64,000 nt of DNA from Candidatus Contendibacter sp. (GTDB lineage Bacteria; Pseudomonadota; Gammaproteobacteria; Competibacterales; Competibacteraceae): assembly GCA_029624765.1 (NCBI GenBank), contig JARSSO010000013.1, positions 1 through 64,000 of the forward strand. The letters run 5' to 3'. Made by a program: the position numbers and the translations under genes. This document shows, piece by piece, positions 21,651 to 33,467 of the stretch. The notes under the pieces are model-generated. The model made no database searches. It worked only from the letters and a program-made list of their open reading frames with translations, and was not told the origin of the DNA. Positions within the stretch are counted from its first letter, which is position 1. Every line of letters starts with the position of its first letter.

Positions 21651-22402
21651 TTCGATGCTTTCAGGCGGCGGGCTTCATCGGAGTTCGGAAATTGGGATAA
21701 CAGTAGCACACCGTATTCCCGGCGTAACTGCGAATCGCCATCGCTGGCTTGCTCGATCAGGACGCCCAGCCACAGGCTCTGGGCCGTGGGGCGGGTCCGG
21801 GCGTGGTAGCGTTGCAGGAAGGCGCGGCCCTGCAGGGTCTTCTTCTGAGTTTGACTCAGTTCGGCCAGGGCGTACAAGGCGCTGGCGTTGTTGGGATCGA
21901 GTTCCAGCGCCTTGCGCAGCCAGGTTTCGGCCTGGGCCGGATCGTTGCGCTGACGGGCGCACAGACCCAGCCCGGCATAGGCGTCGGCGGCGCTGGCGCC
22001 GGCGTTGGCCGGATCGGCGACGATCTTTTCGAACTCGCTTTCGCCCTCGGCGGCGCGGGTCGGCTCGCGCAGGCACAGGAAGCGGGCGTAATTCAGCTTC
22101 GCCAGCGTGTAGTCGGATTTCAGCTCGATGGCCCGCTTGTAGTGGGTTTCGGCGGGGCCGTACTCGCGGATTTCCTCGTAAAGCACGGCCAGGGCGTTAT
22201 GGGCTTCCGGGTAATCGTCGTTGTATTGCAGGGTCTTGAGCAGTTTCTCGGTGGCGACCTGGAGATTGCCGGACTGCATGTAGCCGATGCCCAGCTTGAA
22301 ATTGGCCTCGGCGACGTTTTCCTTGAAGTCGCGCTCCGAACTGGCGCAGGCGCCCAGCAGTAACGTCAGGGTCAGGATAGCGGGTTTGACCGATAGTCGC
22401 AT
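21647..22402 (-). CDS. pilW: Type IV pilus biogenesis/stability lipoprotein PilW (PilF)
   Basis: 251 aa from the ATG at 22402. Lipoprotein signal peptide with lipobox LLGAC (Cys19), then about six TPR units (for example ATEKLLKTLQYNDDYPEAHNAL). PilW/PilF is the pilotin that helps the PilQ secretin reach the outer membrane. It lies between rlmN and rodZ, its standard place; no other pilus gene is in the window. Confidence 0.92.
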   Translation of the reverse strand: MRLSVKPAILTLTLLLGACASSERDFKENVAEANFKLGIGYMQSGNLQVATEKLLKTLQYNDDYPEAHNALAVLYEEIREYGPAETHYKRAIELKSDYTLAKLNYARFLCLREPTRAAEGESEFEKIVADPANAGASAADAYAGLGLCARQRNDPAQAETWLRKALELDPNNASALYALAELSQTQKKTLQGRAFLQRYHARTRPTAQSLWLGVLIEQASDGDSQLRREYGVLLLSQFPNSDEARRLKASK

Positions 22403-22415
22403 GGCGAAGTCTCCT

Positions 22416-23532
<1,117 letters not shown>

Positions 23533-23540
<8 letters not shown>

Positions 23541-23964
23541 AGCGTGGGCAAATGTCGCCGGGTTTGAAGAAGAAGGCGATTTCAACTTCGGCGGTTTCCG
23601 GGGCATCGGAGCCGTGTACGGTATTTCGCGTCGTGTTTTTGCCCAAGTCGAAACGAATCGTGCCGGGCGTGGCTTTTTGGGGATCGGTGGAGCCGATGAT
23701 CGCGCGGTTTCTGGCGATGGCATCCTCGCCCTCCAAAACCATGACCAGGATGGGACCCTCGGTCATGTAGGCGATCAGTTCGGAATAGAACGGGCGCTCG
23801 CGATGGACAGCGTAAAACTGCTCGGCTTGCTCCTGATTCAACTGGACCATCCGGGCGGCGGCGATCCGTAGGCCAGAGCTTTCGAAGCGGCTGATGATCG
23901 GACCGATGATGTTCCGGCGGACAGCGCCGGGCTTGATGATGGACAGGGTACGTTCGACGGACAT
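23533..23964 (-). CDS. ndk: Nucleoside diphosphate kinase
   Basis: 143 aa. Typical [17 protein letters not shown] start and the active-site histidine in [12 protein letters not shown] (His117-type). It transfers gamma-phosphate between nucleotides in the cytoplasm. Start at 23964 has GGAGCTT upstream (GAAGCTCC on plus). It heads the ndk-rlmN-pilW-rodZ-hisS-yfgM-bamB run. Confidence 0.97.
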
Positions 23965-24145
23965 GCGAAGCTCCGGTAATGGATGAATCAAAGCAGACCC
24001 GACGCGCGGGTATCGGAACGGGAATTCAGTTTAGCGACATTCGGGTGACCCCGACAACGCGCCGCTCGCGTCCGCCATTCGGGCGTTGAAAAAATGCGAT
24101 TGAAAATTAAAGAACAATTGATCGCGCGGCGAGCCGCGACGGCGT

Positions 24146-25018
24146 TTAGACGATTTTTTTCAGCTCATATTCGAGGATGCCCTGGGCGCCGGCGGCGGTG
24201 AGACGGGGGATCAAGTCGCGCACCCGGTGGCTGTCCACCACGGTTTCGAGTGCCAGCCAGTCGCGGTCGTAAAGATGGCTGACGGTTGGGGCGTGCAGGC
24301 TGGGCAACAGCCGCACCATGTCGTCCAGCCGCGCCGCCGGGACGTTCATCTTCAGCGCCACCTTGTTGCGCGCGACCAGCGCGGCCCGGGTCAGCAGGGC
24401 GATCTGCTCGATCTTGGCCCGCTTCCACGGATCGGCCAGCGCGGCGCGACTGGCGATCAGCCGGGTGGTGGTGTGCAGCAGGTCGCAGACGATGCGCAGG
24501 CCATGGGCGCGGATGGTGCTGCCGGTTTCGGTGATTTCCACCGCCGCGTCGGCCAGACCTTCGACCACCTTGGCCTCGGTCGCGCCCCAGGAAAATTCGA
24601 CGGTGGCGGCGATGCCGCGCTCGGCCAGGTAGCGGCGGGTGAAGCCGACCAGTTCGGTGGCGATGCGCTTGCCGGCCAAATCCTCCAGCGCGCGGATCGG
24701 GGAATCGCCGCTCACGATCAAGACCCAGCGGGCCGGCTGGTCGGAGCTTTTCGAATAGCTCAATTCGGCGATTTCCACCACGTCGGCCCCGGTTTCCAGA
24801 ATCCAGTCCAGCCCGGTCAGGCCGGCGTCGAGCGTGCCGTTGGCGACATAGGGCGCCATTTCCTGCGAGCGCACCAGCGCGCAACCGATTTCCGGGTCGT
24901 TGATGGTGGGGAAATAGTTGCGGCTGTGCGGGCTGATGGTCCAGCCGGCCTGGCCGAACAGCGCGATGGTGGAGGCTTCCAGGCTGCCCTTGGGAATGCC
25001 GAGTTTGAGTTGCCGCAT
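24146..25018 (-). CDS. hisG: ATP phosphoribosyltransferase, long form
   Basis: 290 aa. First step of histidine synthesis (ATP + PRPP). RQLKLGIPKGSLEAST start, PRPP-loop region ETGSTIRAHGLRI, and a C-terminal segment of about 75 aa (LDDMVRLLPSLHAPTVSHL...) corresponding to the regulatory domain of long-form HisG. It is separated from the hisH-A-F-I-E cluster at 61-64 kb. ATG at 25018 chosen as the canonical start; 130 codons upstream are shadow of nfi and intergenic DNA. Confidence 0.95.
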   Translation of the reverse strand: MRQLKLGIPKGSLEASTIALFGQAGWTISPHSRNYFPTINDPEIGCALVRSQEMAPYVANGTLDAGLTGLDWILETGADVVEIAELSYSKSSDQPARWVLIVSGDSPIRALEDLAGKRIATELVGFTRRYLAERGIAATVEFSWGATEAKVVEGLADAAVEITETGSTIRAHGLRIVCDLLHTTTRLIASRAALADPWKRAKIEQIALLTRAALVARNKVALKMNVPAARLDDMVRLLPSLHAPTVSHLYDRDWLALETVVDSHRVRDLIPRLTAAGAQGILEYELKKIV

Positions 25019-25098
25019 GATCTGCCTTGCTTGGGATCGGGGGGTTGCCAACGGGGGCGCCAGTTTAACCGCGCCGGGACGGGGAATAAACTTATCGG

Positions 25099-25824
25099 AT
25101 GAAAACGTATCTTTCCCATCCCTGGACGCTTGACCCCGCCGAGGCCGTGGCGTTGCAGCGGGAATTGCGCGCCCGTCTGATCCTGACCGACCGGCTGGGG
25201 CCGGTGCGGCGGGTGGCGGGGGTAGACGTGGGGTTCGAGGCGGACGGGGCCGTAACCCGCGCGGCGGTGGCGGTATTGCGCTATCCCGAACTGGAGGTAC
25301 TGGAGACCGCCATTGCCCATCGCCCGACCACGTTTCCGTACATTCCCGGCCTGCTGTCGTTTCGCGAACTGCCAGCGGTGCTGGAGGCGCTGGATGGGTT
25401 GCGCGAACCACCGGACCTGCTGCTGTGCGACGGACAGGGCATTGCCCATCCGCGCCGCTTCGGTATCGCCAGCCATCTCGGGCTGCTGGTCGATATTCCC
25501 TCGATTGGAGTTGCCAAGACCCGGCTGTGCGGGACGCACGAGGAGCCGCCCGACCGGCGCGGCGCCTGGACGCCGTTACGGGCGGAGGGGGAAACCGTCG
25601 GCGCGGCGTTGCGCACCCGCGTCGGAGTCAAACCGCTGTACGTCTCGCCCGGCCACCGGATCGGCCTGGAAACGGCAATTGCCTGGGTGATGGGGTGCTG
25701 CACCCGCTACCGCCTGCCGGAAACCACCCGCCACGCGCACCGCCTGGCGTCCGGTCCGAATCGCCGTGAACCGGCTGGCTCCGGCGGGGGCGGCGACGGT
25801 CAAATCGTGGTCAGCCGGGGCTGA
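25099..25824 (+). CDS. nfi: Endonuclease V (deoxyinosine 3'-endonuclease)
   Basis: 241 aa. Catalytic Asp in AGVDVGF (Asp43-like) and [12 protein letters not shown] (Asp110-like), plus the [10 protein letters not shown] wedge motif (about 75-85). It nicks DNA one base 3' of deaminated adenine. Divergent from hisG (81-nt gap). Its last 25 nt overlap the end of the convergent gene at 25800. The C-terminal 15 residues are Gly-rich and atypical. Confidence 0.94.
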   Translation: MKTYLSHPWTLDPAEAVALQRELRARLILTDRLGPVRRVAGVDVGFEADGAVTRAAVAVLRYPELEVLETAIAHRPTTFPYIPGLLSFRELPAVLEALDGLREPPDLLLCDGQGIAHPRRFGIASHLGLLVDIPSIGVAKTRLCGTHEEPPDRRGAWTPLRAEGETVGAALRTRVGVKPLYVSPGHRIGLETAIAWVMGCCTRYRLPETTRHAHRLASGPNRREPAGSGGGGDGQIVVSRG

Positions 25825-26867
25825 TCGTTCAGATAGAGCAGACGCTGGGCCTCGGCGAAGAAATCCGGCTGCGTCAGCAGTTCGCTGGTGGGAATCCTGA
25901 CCAGCAGGACGGTGAAGCGACGCTGGTCCCCGACCCGGACCTCTCGAAACGTCAGGGTGTTGCTGACCCGCGCCGAGCCGGGATCAACCTTGACGTTCAT
26001 GTGATCCAGGGTCAGCGAGACCCGATCCAGCCGCAGGTGCCGCTCGGGTTCGCTCAGGGTTTCAGCGATCAGGACAAGGTGATGATCGAGGGTCGCCGTA
26101 TCGGCGCGGATCTGGCTCAGCTCGGTTTCGATCTCCTCCAGTTGGCGTTCGATGGTCGCGCGGTCGGGGATCGGTCGGCCCTCCGGCTCCTCCAACAGGG
26201 ATTCCAGACCCAGGCGGGCCGATTTCAGCACCCCCGCCTTGTTTTGAAGCAACTGGCGCTGGCGCTTTTCCAGTTCCTGTCGGCGGGCGCGCAGGGAAGT
26301 CAGGCGCTGCAAGGCGATCTCGACCAGGTAGTCGAACGCCCGGTTCATCAGCTCCCGCCGCGTTTCGGCCTCGTTGGCGTTGGGAAACGCCGCCCGGGGC
26401 TCCTTGAACAGGACGGTGACTTGGGGCACGTCGCGTTGGAGTCGGTCACCCTGCAGGGTGATGCCCAGGGTGTTGCGCTCGATGCGTTCCGCCCGGAGCG
26501 CGGCGTACAGTTCCGGCGGGGTCGAGCCGTTGCCGCGTTGGCGGTAGTCGCGCATCGCCGGGCTGAAGCTCAAGGTTTCCAGCAATTGTTCCGGCGAGGC
26601 GAACAGGGCGCGCAGATGGGGGTCGGCGGTAAAGCCGCGGCGGCTGGCCTCGATGGCGGGCGGCAAGACCGCCATCTGCGCGTTGACGTAGTCGATGGCC
26701 CGTTCCACCGGCGCCCGCAGCGTGCGGCGGTAATGCCGCACCACGCGCAACCGGGGGTCGGTGCCGTCCACCACCCGCTCGATGGCGGCCTGGACCACGG
26801 CGCCGCCGAACCTGCCGGCGGGTCCAGGCCCAGTCTTGAAGAGGGAATGCAGGAAATTCAATACCAT
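25800..26867 (-). CDS. Conserved coiled-coil protein of unknown function
   Basis: 355 aa, no family recognised. Residues about 175-300 form long amphipathic helices ([41 protein letters not shown]) suggesting a coiled coil between an N-terminal helical region and a C-terminal beta-like segment ([20 protein letters not shown]). No signal peptide or membrane helix, so probably cytoplasmic. Codon use matches the neighbours. It ends inside the nfi 3' end and begins 94 nt after the opgD stop. Confidence 0.75.
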   Translation of the reverse strand: MVLNFLHSLFKTGPGPAGRFGGAVVQAAIERVVDGTDPRLRVVRHYRRTLRAPVERAIDYVNAQMAVLPPAIEASRRGFTADPHLRALFASPEQLLETLSFSPAMRDYRQRGNGSTPPELYAALRAERIERNTLGITLQGDRLQRDVPQVTVLFKEPRAAFPNANEAETRRELMNRAFDYLVEIALQRLTSLRARRQELEKRQRQLLQNKAGVLKSARLGLESLLEEPEGRPIPDRATIERQLEEIETELSQIRADTATLDHHLVLIAETLSEPERHLRLDRVSLTLDHMNVKVDPGSARVSNTLTFREVRVGDQRRFTVLLVRIPTSELLTQPDFFAEAQRLLYLNDQPRLTTI

Positions 26868-26961
26868 GGCCGCCGAACTCCGTAAGACGGGGAGAGAGTC
26901 GCCAAGGGTAGTTTAGTGCATTTGACCGGAATCGCCGGCGCGGGCAATGAGCGGCGGGCGG

Positions 26962-28539
26962 TCAACCCGAAGTTCCCGGCGGCGGCGACCACTGGTACAG
27001 CCAGGTCTCGCTGAGGGCGCCGCTGGCGTCGCGCAGGTAACAGCGCAGGTCCACCGGCTCGCTGCCGGGGGCGGCGAGATCGAAGTGGCAGCGCCACAGG
27101 TCCGATTCCTTGAGCGGCCGGATGACCACATCGAGGATTTCCCCGCGCGAGGCGCTGACCGCGGCCTGCACCTTGGCGTCCCGGGCCAGCGACGCCAGCG
27201 GCCCGCCCTGGAAATCAATGACGAACTTGCGCATCGGCGCGGTCAGCTTCTGGCCGGGCATGCCGCCGACGCCCAGGCGGGTGGCGATCACCTCGGCCAC
27301 CGTGGATCGAACCGGCGGCTGGGCGCCCCAGTAGAGGCGATAGTCGAACGCCAGTTCCTGACCCGGTTCCGCCGCTTGCGCCGGGTTCCAGAACGCCACG
27401 ATGTTGTCGAGGGTCTCGTCGGCGGTGGGCAGCTCGACCAGTTGCACCGAGCCCCGGCCCCAGTGCCCGACCGGCTCCACCCACAACGACGGTCGGCGGT
27501 GGTAGAAGGCGACGTCGTCCTGGTAGTGGGTGAACTCGCGGTCGCGTTGCAGCAGGCCGAAGCCGCGCGGGTTGTCGTCCAAAAAGGAATTGACCCGGAC
27601 GTAATGCGGATTGAGGAGCGGTCGCCAGATCCATTCACCCGTTCCCGTCCACAGCGCCAAGCCGTCGGAATCGTGAATTTCCGGGCGATAGTCGTCGGCG
27701 ATGCGGCGGTCGTTCTCGCCGCACTGGAACATGGAGGTCATCGGCGCGATGCCCAGCCGCTCGATGAGACGGCGCGGGAACAGACGGGCCTCGACCCGCA
27801 TGGTCGTGGTGTCGCCGGGGGTGACGACGAAACGGTAGGCGCCGGTGATGCCGGGCCCGTCGAGCAGAGCGTGGAGGGTCAGGGCGGTGGCGTTGGGGGC
27901 GGGCCGCTCCAGCCAGAACGCGCGAAAGGCGGGGAATTCCTCCGGACGGTCCATGCCGGTGTCGATGGCCACGCCGCGGGCGGACAGGCCGTATTGCTTG
28001 CTGGCGCCGACCGCGCGGAAATAGCTGGCGCCGAGAAAGGAGAACATGTCGCGGTCCCAGTCGGCGCGGCTGTTGACCCGGAAGCCGGCGAAGCCGAGAT
28101 CGCCCACCGTTTCGGGAATCCGGTCCTTGACCCTCGGGCCGTATTTATACAAATCCGGGGAGAAGTGAATCGACCGGGCCACGCCGTCGGCGACCTCGTA
28201 CAGGCTGACGGGGTGATGAAAATACAATCCCAGATGGAAAAACCGGGCCTGGAACGGCAATTCGCCCCCGCCCCACAGGCTGCGTTCGGCGCGGAAATTG
28301 TTGAGGGCCTGATAATCGTCGTAATCCATCGCCGCCAGCCAGGGCGGGCGGGTGTCGGTGAGGGGAATATACGGTTCCCGCGCCAGGCGCCGCGCGGTCT
28401 CGCGCAGCCATTCCGGGCTGAAGGGCTGGCCATCGGTCGAGGAACCGCCATCGGTCGTGGCGGCATGAACGAACGAGGCCGGCAACGCTCCGCAAGCGGC
28501 CAGCCCCAGCAGTCGCAGCAAAAGTTCCCGTCGTTTCAT
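26962..28539 (-). CDS. opgD: Periplasmic glucans biosynthesis protein, OpgD/OpgG family
   Basis: 525 aa. Twin-arginine-type signal (MKRRELLLRLLGLAACGALP, residues 1-20) cleaved near ASFVHA, which points to OpgD rather than Sec-exported OpgG. The MdoG domain follows: RRLAREPYIP, FHLGLYFHHPVSLYEV, FSFLGASYFRAVG and CGENDRRIADDYRPEIHDSDGL-type segments. The protein shapes beta-1,2-linked osmoregulated periplasmic glucans. opgH is not adjacent. Confidence 0.92.
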   Translation of the reverse strand: MKRRELLLRLLGLAACGALPASFVHAATTDGGSSTDGQPFSPEWLRETARRLAREPYIPLTDTRPPWLAAMDYDDYQALNNFRAERSLWGGGELPFQARFFHLGLYFHHPVSLYEVADGVARSIHFSPDLYKYGPRVKDRIPETVGDLGFAGFRVNSRADWDRDMFSFLGASYFRAVGASKQYGLSARGVAIDTGMDRPEEFPAFRAFWLERPAPNATALTLHALLDGPGITGAYRFVVTPGDTTTMRVEARLFPRRLIERLGIAPMTSMFQCGENDRRIADDYRPEIHDSDGLALWTGTGEWIWRPLLNPHYVRVNSFLDDNPRGFGLLQRDREFTHYQDDVAFYHRRPSLWVEPVGHWGRGSVQLVELPTADETLDNIVAFWNPAQAAEPGQELAFDYRLYWGAQPPVRSTVAEVIATRLGVGGMPGQKLTAPMRKFVIDFQGGPLASLARDAKVQAAVSASRGEILDVVIRPLKESDLWRCHFDLAAPGSEPVDLRCYLRDASGALSETWLYQWSPPPGTSG

Positions 28540-28615
28540 GGCGTTTTCATCCTGTCGTTATCGTTTGGCGCGGAAAGTATAACGCCGCGAAGCTTCGACG
28601 CGCCCAAGCGGCGAT

Positions 28616-29227
28616 TCAAGCCAGCAGCGATCCCCCGCCCGCCCGCAGGAACAGCAACCCATAGGCCAGCAGCAGCAGACCCAGGCCACGCATGAGGACG
28701 ATATAGCCGCCGCTGCGCAAGAGATGGCGGGCGCGGCCCAGCGCGATGGCCAACGACACCTTGGAACCGACCAGCAGCGCGTAGAACGCAACGACGAACG
28801 CCGCCGCCGCCGGCCAACCTTCCCGCCAGGCCGCCAGCACGGTCGGCGTGCCCACCGTCAGCCAGAACAAATAGGGGCTGGGATTCAAAAAGTTGGCGAC
28901 GATCCCGCGCCGCAGCGAACCGGCCGGCTGGGTCGGCTCCAGTTCCGCGCCCCGAAACCGCAGGCCCTGAATGCCCAGCCAGGCCAGATACAAGCCGCCG
29001 CTCATCTGGATCAGCGCCAGCGGCGCGGCCTGGTCGGTCAGGGGCCGCAGCAGCGACACCGTGGCCAGAACGATGGGCAGGTCGGTCAGCAATGGCGCCA
29101 GCGCGACCCGGACTCCGGCGCGGGCGCCATGACGCAGCGTTTCGCTGGCGACCAGCGTGAGCAGCGGCCCCGGCGCCAGCCCGCCGCTCAGGCCCAGCAG
29201 GATGCCGGACAGCAGAAAACCGATCAC
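28616..29227 (-). CDS. LysE/RhtB-family amino-acid exporter
   Basis: 203 aa from a GTG at 29227 that overlaps the rsgA stop (GTGA). Six hydrophobic helices; LysE hallmarks are GLAPGPLLTLVASETLRHG near the N-terminus and NFLNPSPYLFW in the fourth segment. Exports amino acids or derivatives; substrate unknown. Translational coupling to rsgA is unusual. Confidence 0.88.
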   Translation of the reverse strand: MIGFLLSGILLGLSGGLAPGPLLTLVASETLRHGARAGVRVALAPLLTDLPIVLATVSLLRPLTDQAAPLALIQMSGGLYLAWLGIQGLRFRGAELEPTQPAGSLRRGIVANFLNPSPYLFWLTVGTPTVLAAWREGWPAAAAFVVAFYALLVGSKVSLAIALGRARHLLRSGGYIVLMRGLGLLLLAYGLLFLRAGGGSLLA

Positions 29228-30249
29228 GACGGTGGCCGATCCGGCCTTGTCCCCGCTGCCAGCGCGGCGCGCAATTGCCGGTAACTGTCCAGCCGGCGCG
29301 GGGCGACGCCGCCGCCCGCCACGGCTTCCCGCAGGGCGCAATCCGGTTCGGCGTCGTGGCGGCAGTCGGAAAACCGGCAACGGCCCAGATAGGGGGCGAT
29401 GTCCATGAAACCCCGGTCCAGATCGTTCAAACCGATGTCTCCCAATTCGAAACTGCGCACGCCGGGCGTATCGATCAGATCGCCGCCATCGGGCAGGTGA
29501 TAAAGCGTGCTGCCGCTGGTGGTGTGGGCGCCATGGCCGGTGAGCCGGGACACGGCCTGGATGCGAATTTCGCGCTCCGGCAGCAACGCTTTGATCAACG
29601 ACGATTTGCCCACGCCCGACTGCCCGACCAGCAGGCTGACGCGACCGCGCAGCCAGCGACGCAGATCGCCCAGGCCCCGCGCGGTGTGGCTGCTGGCCAA
29701 CAGCAATGGATAACCGATCCGGCGATACGGTTCCAGTCGTTCGCAAAGCGCCGTCAGCGCCGCCGCATCCAGCAAATCCAGCTTGTTCAGCACCAGCAAC
29801 CCCTGGACGCCGATGGCGGCGATGGCGACCAGATAGCGGTCGATCAGGGATTCGTTCGGCTCCGGCTCCGGCGCCAGCACCACCGCCACCGCGTCGAGAT
29901 TGGCGGCGACCGGGCGCGGTCGGCCCTGGTAATCGGGACGGGTCAGGACCGAGCGGCGTTCGCCCACCGCCACGATCACGCCTTCCCCCGCGCTGGACGC
30001 CTGCCAGACGATTTGGTCGCCGCAGGCGATCCGCCCCAGGTTCTGCCGCGCGGCGCAGCGGTACAGCTCGCTCGCCTCGTCCTCGACCACCAGGGTGCGC
30101 CCGTGATGGGCGATGACCAGGCCAGGCCGTTCCGAACCCAGCCCGGCGGCGTTCCGAACGTCGAGCCGCTGATCGGCGCGCGCGCGCCGGCGTTCCTGGC
30201 CGCGCCGAATCTGTTCCCACTGGCGCTGGGTCAGCCGGCGTCCGGCCAT
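29224..30249 (-). CDS. rsgA: Ribosome small-subunit GTPase RsgA
   Basis: 341 aa from the ATG at 30249 (MAGRRLTQRQWEQIRRGQ). OB-fold N-terminal domain, then a circularly permuted GTPase: G4 LVLNKLDLL before G1 GQSGVGKSSLIKALLP and G3 DTPGVRSF. The zinc motif CRFSDCRHDAEPDC (C-x4-C-x-H-x5-C) is near the C-terminus. It matures the 30S subunit. Divergent from orn with 114 nt between, the conserved rsgA-orn arrangement. Confidence 0.96.
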   Translation of the reverse strand: MAGRRLTQRQWEQIRRGQERRRARADQRLDVRNAAGLGSERPGLVIAHHGRTLVVEDEASELYRCAARQNLGRIACGDQIVWQASSAGEGVIVAVGERRSVLTRPDYQGRPRPVAANLDAVAVVLAPEPEPNESLIDRYLVAIAAIGVQGLLVLNKLDLLDAAALTALCERLEPYRRIGYPLLLASSHTARGLGDLRRWLRGRVSLLVGQSGVGKSSLIKALLPEREIRIQAVSRLTGHGAHTTSGSTLYHLPDGGDLIDTPGVRSFELGDIGLNDLDRGFMDIAPYLGRCRFSDCRHDAEPDCALREAVAGGGVAPRRLDSYRQLRAALAAGTRPDRPPS

Positions 30250-30363
30250 GCCCAAGCCATCCCGCCACCGCCGGATTCGGCGTAAACTTCGGCCTGGCCC
30301 TCCGCGTCGAGCCACGGCCGCCGGATTCCCTCTCCCATCTCGACCCTATCCCAAGAAAAATCC

Positions 30364-30918
30364 ATGTCCCCCGACAACCTGATCTGGATTGATTTGGAAA
30401 TGACCGGTCTGGATTCCCAGACCGACCGCATCATCGAAATCGCCACCGTCGTCACCGACAGTCAACTCCATATTCTCGCCGAGGGACCGGTGCTGGCCAT
30501 TCACCAGAGCGACGCGGTGCTGGCGACGATGGACGACTGGAACCGGAAGCAGCACGGCGAATCCGGCCTGATCGCCCGAGTCCGGGCCAGCACCGTGCGC
30601 GAACGCGAGGCCGAGGCGCGCACCCTGGAGTTCCTGAGCCTGTACGTATCCAAGGGCCAGTCGCCGATGTGCGGCAACAGCATTTGCCAGGATCGGCGCT
30701 TTCTGGCGCGCTGCATGCCGGAGCTGGAAGCCTATTTCCATTATCGCAACCTGGACGTCAGCACGCTCAAGGAACTGGCCCGGCGCTGGTATCCGGAACG
30801 GATCAAGGGCTTCGACAAGACCTCGACCCATCTGGCCTTGCAGGATATCCGCGATTCCATCGACGAGTTGCGCTTTTATCGCGAGCGGCTGTTCGTGGCG
30901 GTGGACGCCGCTGGGTAG
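30364..30918 (+). CDS. orn: Oligoribonuclease
   Basis: 184 aa. DEDDh 3'-5' exonuclease: [12 protein letters not shown] (Asp and Glu of motif I, residues 7-18), the DD region in motif II and [18 protein letters not shown] motif III with His and Asp. It degrades di- to pentaribonucleotides including linear di-GMP. No in-frame alternatives; a purine-rich site is upstream. Confidence 0.97.
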   Translation: MSPDNLIWIDLEMTGLDSQTDRIIEIATVVTDSQLHILAEGPVLAIHQSDAVLATMDDWNRKQHGESGLIARVRASTVREREAEARTLEFLSLYVSKGQSPMCGNSICQDRRFLARCMPELEAYFHYRNLDVSTLKELARRWYPERIKGFDKTSTHLALQDIRDSIDELRFYRERLFVAVDAAG

Positions 30919-30938
30919 GTTCGCAACGACCGGGCCGG

Positions 30939-31766
30939 TCAACGTTCGACCGGCAGGTCGGGATCGTTGCCCCATTCCGACCAGGCGCCGGGATAGCCGC
31001 GCGCGCGCGGATAACCCAGGCAACGCAACACCCAGTAGGTATGCGCCGAGCGGTGGTGGGTCTGACAGTAGACGATCACTTCCTGGTCGGGGGTGACGCC
31101 GCGCCGCTCCAGCAATTCCCGCAGCACCGGCTCGGGCCGCAAGCGCAAGTGTCGTTCCGGGTCCATGGCGTCGGTCCAGGGGAAATTCACCGCGCCGGGG
31201 ATATGGCCGCCGCGGGCGGCGCGCTGATCCAGGCCGGCGAACTCGGCGGGCGTGCGGGTATCCAGCAGCGCCAGGTTTGGCCGGCCCAGTCGCGCCAGGA
31301 TGTAGTCCCGGTCGGCGACCGCCGTCGGCGGCTCGACGAAGCGCGCCTGGTAGGCGCTCGGCGGCGGGGGGCGGAACCCGGTTTCCAGCGGCCCGGCGGC
31401 CGCTTCCCAGGCGTCAAGGCCGCCGTTGAGCAGCGACGCGCGTTCGTGGCCGAGCGCCGCCAGGGTCCACAGCAATCGGCTGGCGCGGCCGTTACCCTCC
31501 GCGTCGTAGGCGACCACCCACCGCGCCGGCGTCAGCCCCAGCCGCGACAGCGTTTCGCTCAACCGCGCCTCGGTCGGCGGCAACCCCAGCGCCGGCGGCT
31601 CACCCCGGATCAGTTCGGCGTAATCGAGAGAGACCGCGCCGGGAAGGTGTCCCATGGCGTAACGGACCGGATCGCAAAGATCCACGATCAGGACCGCCGG
31701 GTCGGCGAGATGCGGTTGAAGCTGTTCCGGCTCGATCAGCGGCGGCAAGTTGGAGGTGGGGGACAT
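30939..31766 (-). CDS. rhdA: Thiosulfate sulfurtransferase, RhdA-type tandem rhodanese
   Basis: 275 aa from the ATG at 31766. Two rhodanese domains (about 12-125 inactive; 145-270 active). The active loop is CQTHHRS in VIVYCQTHHRSAHTYW, identical in type to Azotobacter RhdA and distinct from the CGSGVTA loop of SseA. It moves sulfane sulfur from thiosulfate to thiol acceptors. Convergent with orn (20-nt gap). Confidence 0.9.
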   Translation of the reverse strand: MSPTSNLPPLIEPEQLQPHLADPAVLIVDLCDPVRYAMGHLPGAVSLDYAELIRGEPPALGLPPTEARLSETLSRLGLTPARWVVAYDAEGNGRASRLLWTLAALGHERASLLNGGLDAWEAAAGPLETGFRPPPPSAYQARFVEPPTAVADRDYILARLGRPNLALLDTRTPAEFAGLDQRAARGGHIPGAVNFPWTDAMDPERHLRLRPEPVLRELLERRGVTPDQEVIVYCQTHHRSAHTYWVLRCLGYPRARGYPGAWSEWGNDPDLPVER

Positions 31767-31946
31767 GCGGATTCCTGAAAAAGTTCGAGGCCATGGTTTG
31801 GGCAAGCGCGACCGATCTCGCCGAGGCTTCGGGCAGGACCGATGCCGACCATCATCACCAGTTGCCGCCGCGCGCGCAACCGGATCGGATCGGCCGCCGC
31901 AGCCGCGGTTTCGGCGAGACCGGGTCGCGGCCCGGAGACCAACCGC

Positions 31947-33467
31947 TCAAGCGGCTTCCAGTCGACGCGCCGGCGGCTCCCGTCGATAGAGTTCGTTCAG
32001 CGGCAGCGAACGGCCCGGCCCGACCACGACCCGGCAGTGTTCGCGCCGCAGTTGCCGAGGCTCCGCCGCGCCGCAGGCGTGGGCGATGATTTCCACCTCG
32101 TGGCGCATGTTCTCCACGTAATGCCGCACCCGTTCGGCCTTGTCGGTCGGGTCCAGCCCCCGCTGCAAATGGGCGTTGTGGGTCGTGATCCCGGCCGGGC
32201 AGGTGTTCTTGTCGCACTGCATGGACTGGACACAGCCGAGCGCGAACAGGAAACCGCGCGCCGAATTGACGAAATCGGCGCCCACGCACAGCGCCCAGGC
32301 CACCTCGCCAGGGTTGATCAACTTGCCGGAAGCGATCACCCGGACTCGCTCGCGCAAGCCGTATTCGCTCAGCGCGTCGACCAGCCGCGGCAGGCTTTCC
32401 TGAATCGGCAGTCCGACGTAATCCAGCAAACTCATCGGGGCCGCGCCGGTGCCGCCGTCGGCGCTGTCCACCGTGACGAAATCGGGCGCGCTGGCCGGAC
32501 CTCGGCGCAGGATTTCCCGGCACAGTTCGTCGAACCAGCCCGGATCGCCGACCACCAGCTTGAAGCCGGTCGGTTTGCCGGTGATCGCGCGAACCCGGCC
32601 GATGAAATCCAGCAGCCCCGCCGCGTCGGCAATTTCGGGATGGCGGTTGGGGCTGCGGGAATCCCGGCCAACCGGGATGCCGCGAATCGCCGCGATTTCC
32701 GGCGTCACCTTGGCAGCCGGCAGGATGCCGCCCTTGCCCGGCTTCGCGCCCTGGCTCAGCTTGATTTCGAACATCCTGACTTGAGGATGAGCGGCCACCG
32801 CCCGCAGCCTGGCCTCGTCCAGGCCGCCTTGCGCGTCGCAAATTCCGTACTTGGCCGTGCCGATCTGAAACACCAGATCCGCGCCGCCTTCCAGATGATA
32901 GGGCGACAAGCCGCCCTCGCCGGTGTTCATCCAGCAGCCGGCCCGCCGCGCGCCGTTCGACAGGGCCAGCACGGCGGGTTTGGAAATCGCGCCGTAGCTC
33001 ATGGCCGAGATGTTGAAGAAGCTGGGCGCCGGATATGGCTGGGTGCAATCTGGCCCAATGACCAGTGGTTTGACCGCGACGGCTTCGGCGTCGAGCGCCG
33101 GAAACGTGGCGTTGGCGAACAGCAGGGTGCCGGGCGGGCGCAGGTCGCGGGTGGAGCCGAACGGTTGGGTGGTGTCCAGGTTCTTCGCCGCCCGGTAGAC
33201 CCAGGCCCGTTGCGCCCGGTTGAACGGCATTTCCTCGCGGTCCATGGCGTAGAAATACTGGCGGAAGAACACGCCCAGATGCTCCATGCGGTAGCGCAAC
33301 CGCCCGATGACCGGGAAGTTGCGGCGAATGGCGTGCTGGGTCTGGGTGATGTCGATCAGATAGAGAATAATGACCAGCAGGACGCCGACGCCGACCGCGA
33401 ACACGAACAGCGCCGCCATCGCGGCCAGGAAGGTGTTGACAAAACCGGGAAGATCGAGAGTCATCAT
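31947..33467 (-). CDS. FMN-binding glutamate synthase-like membrane protein
   Basis: 506 aa. An N-terminal transmembrane helix (about 16-38) precedes a GltS-type FMN barrel (about 100-480): [52 protein letters not shown], and the 3Fe-4S cysteine cluster [16 protein letters not shown]. It resembles the synthase domain of glutamate synthase without the glutaminase domain; its true reaction is unknown. Divergent from rpmH. Confidence 0.9.
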   Translation of the reverse strand: MMTLDLPGFVNTFLAAMAALFVFAVGVGVLLVIILYLIDITQTQHAIRRNFPVIGRLRYRMEHLGVFFRQYFYAMDREEMPFNRAQRAWVYRAAKNLDTTQPFGSTRDLRPPGTLLFANATFPALDAEAVAVKPLVIGPDCTQPYPAPSFFNISAMSYGAISKPAVLALSNGARRAGCWMNTGEGGLSPYHLEGGADLVFQIGTAKYGICDAQGGLDEARLRAVAAHPQVRMFEIKLSQGAKPGKGGILPAAKVTPEIAAIRGIPVGRDSRSPNRHPEIADAAGLLDFIGRVRAITGKPTGFKLVVGDPGWFDELCREILRRGPASAPDFVTVDSADGGTGAAPMSLLDYVGLPIQESLPRLVDALSEYGLRERVRVIASGKLINPGEVAWALCVGADFVNSARGFLFALGCVQSMQCDKNTCPAGITTHNAHLQRGLDPTDKAERVRHYVENMRHEVEIIAHACGAAEPRQLRREHCRVVVGPGRSLPLNELYRREPPARRLEAA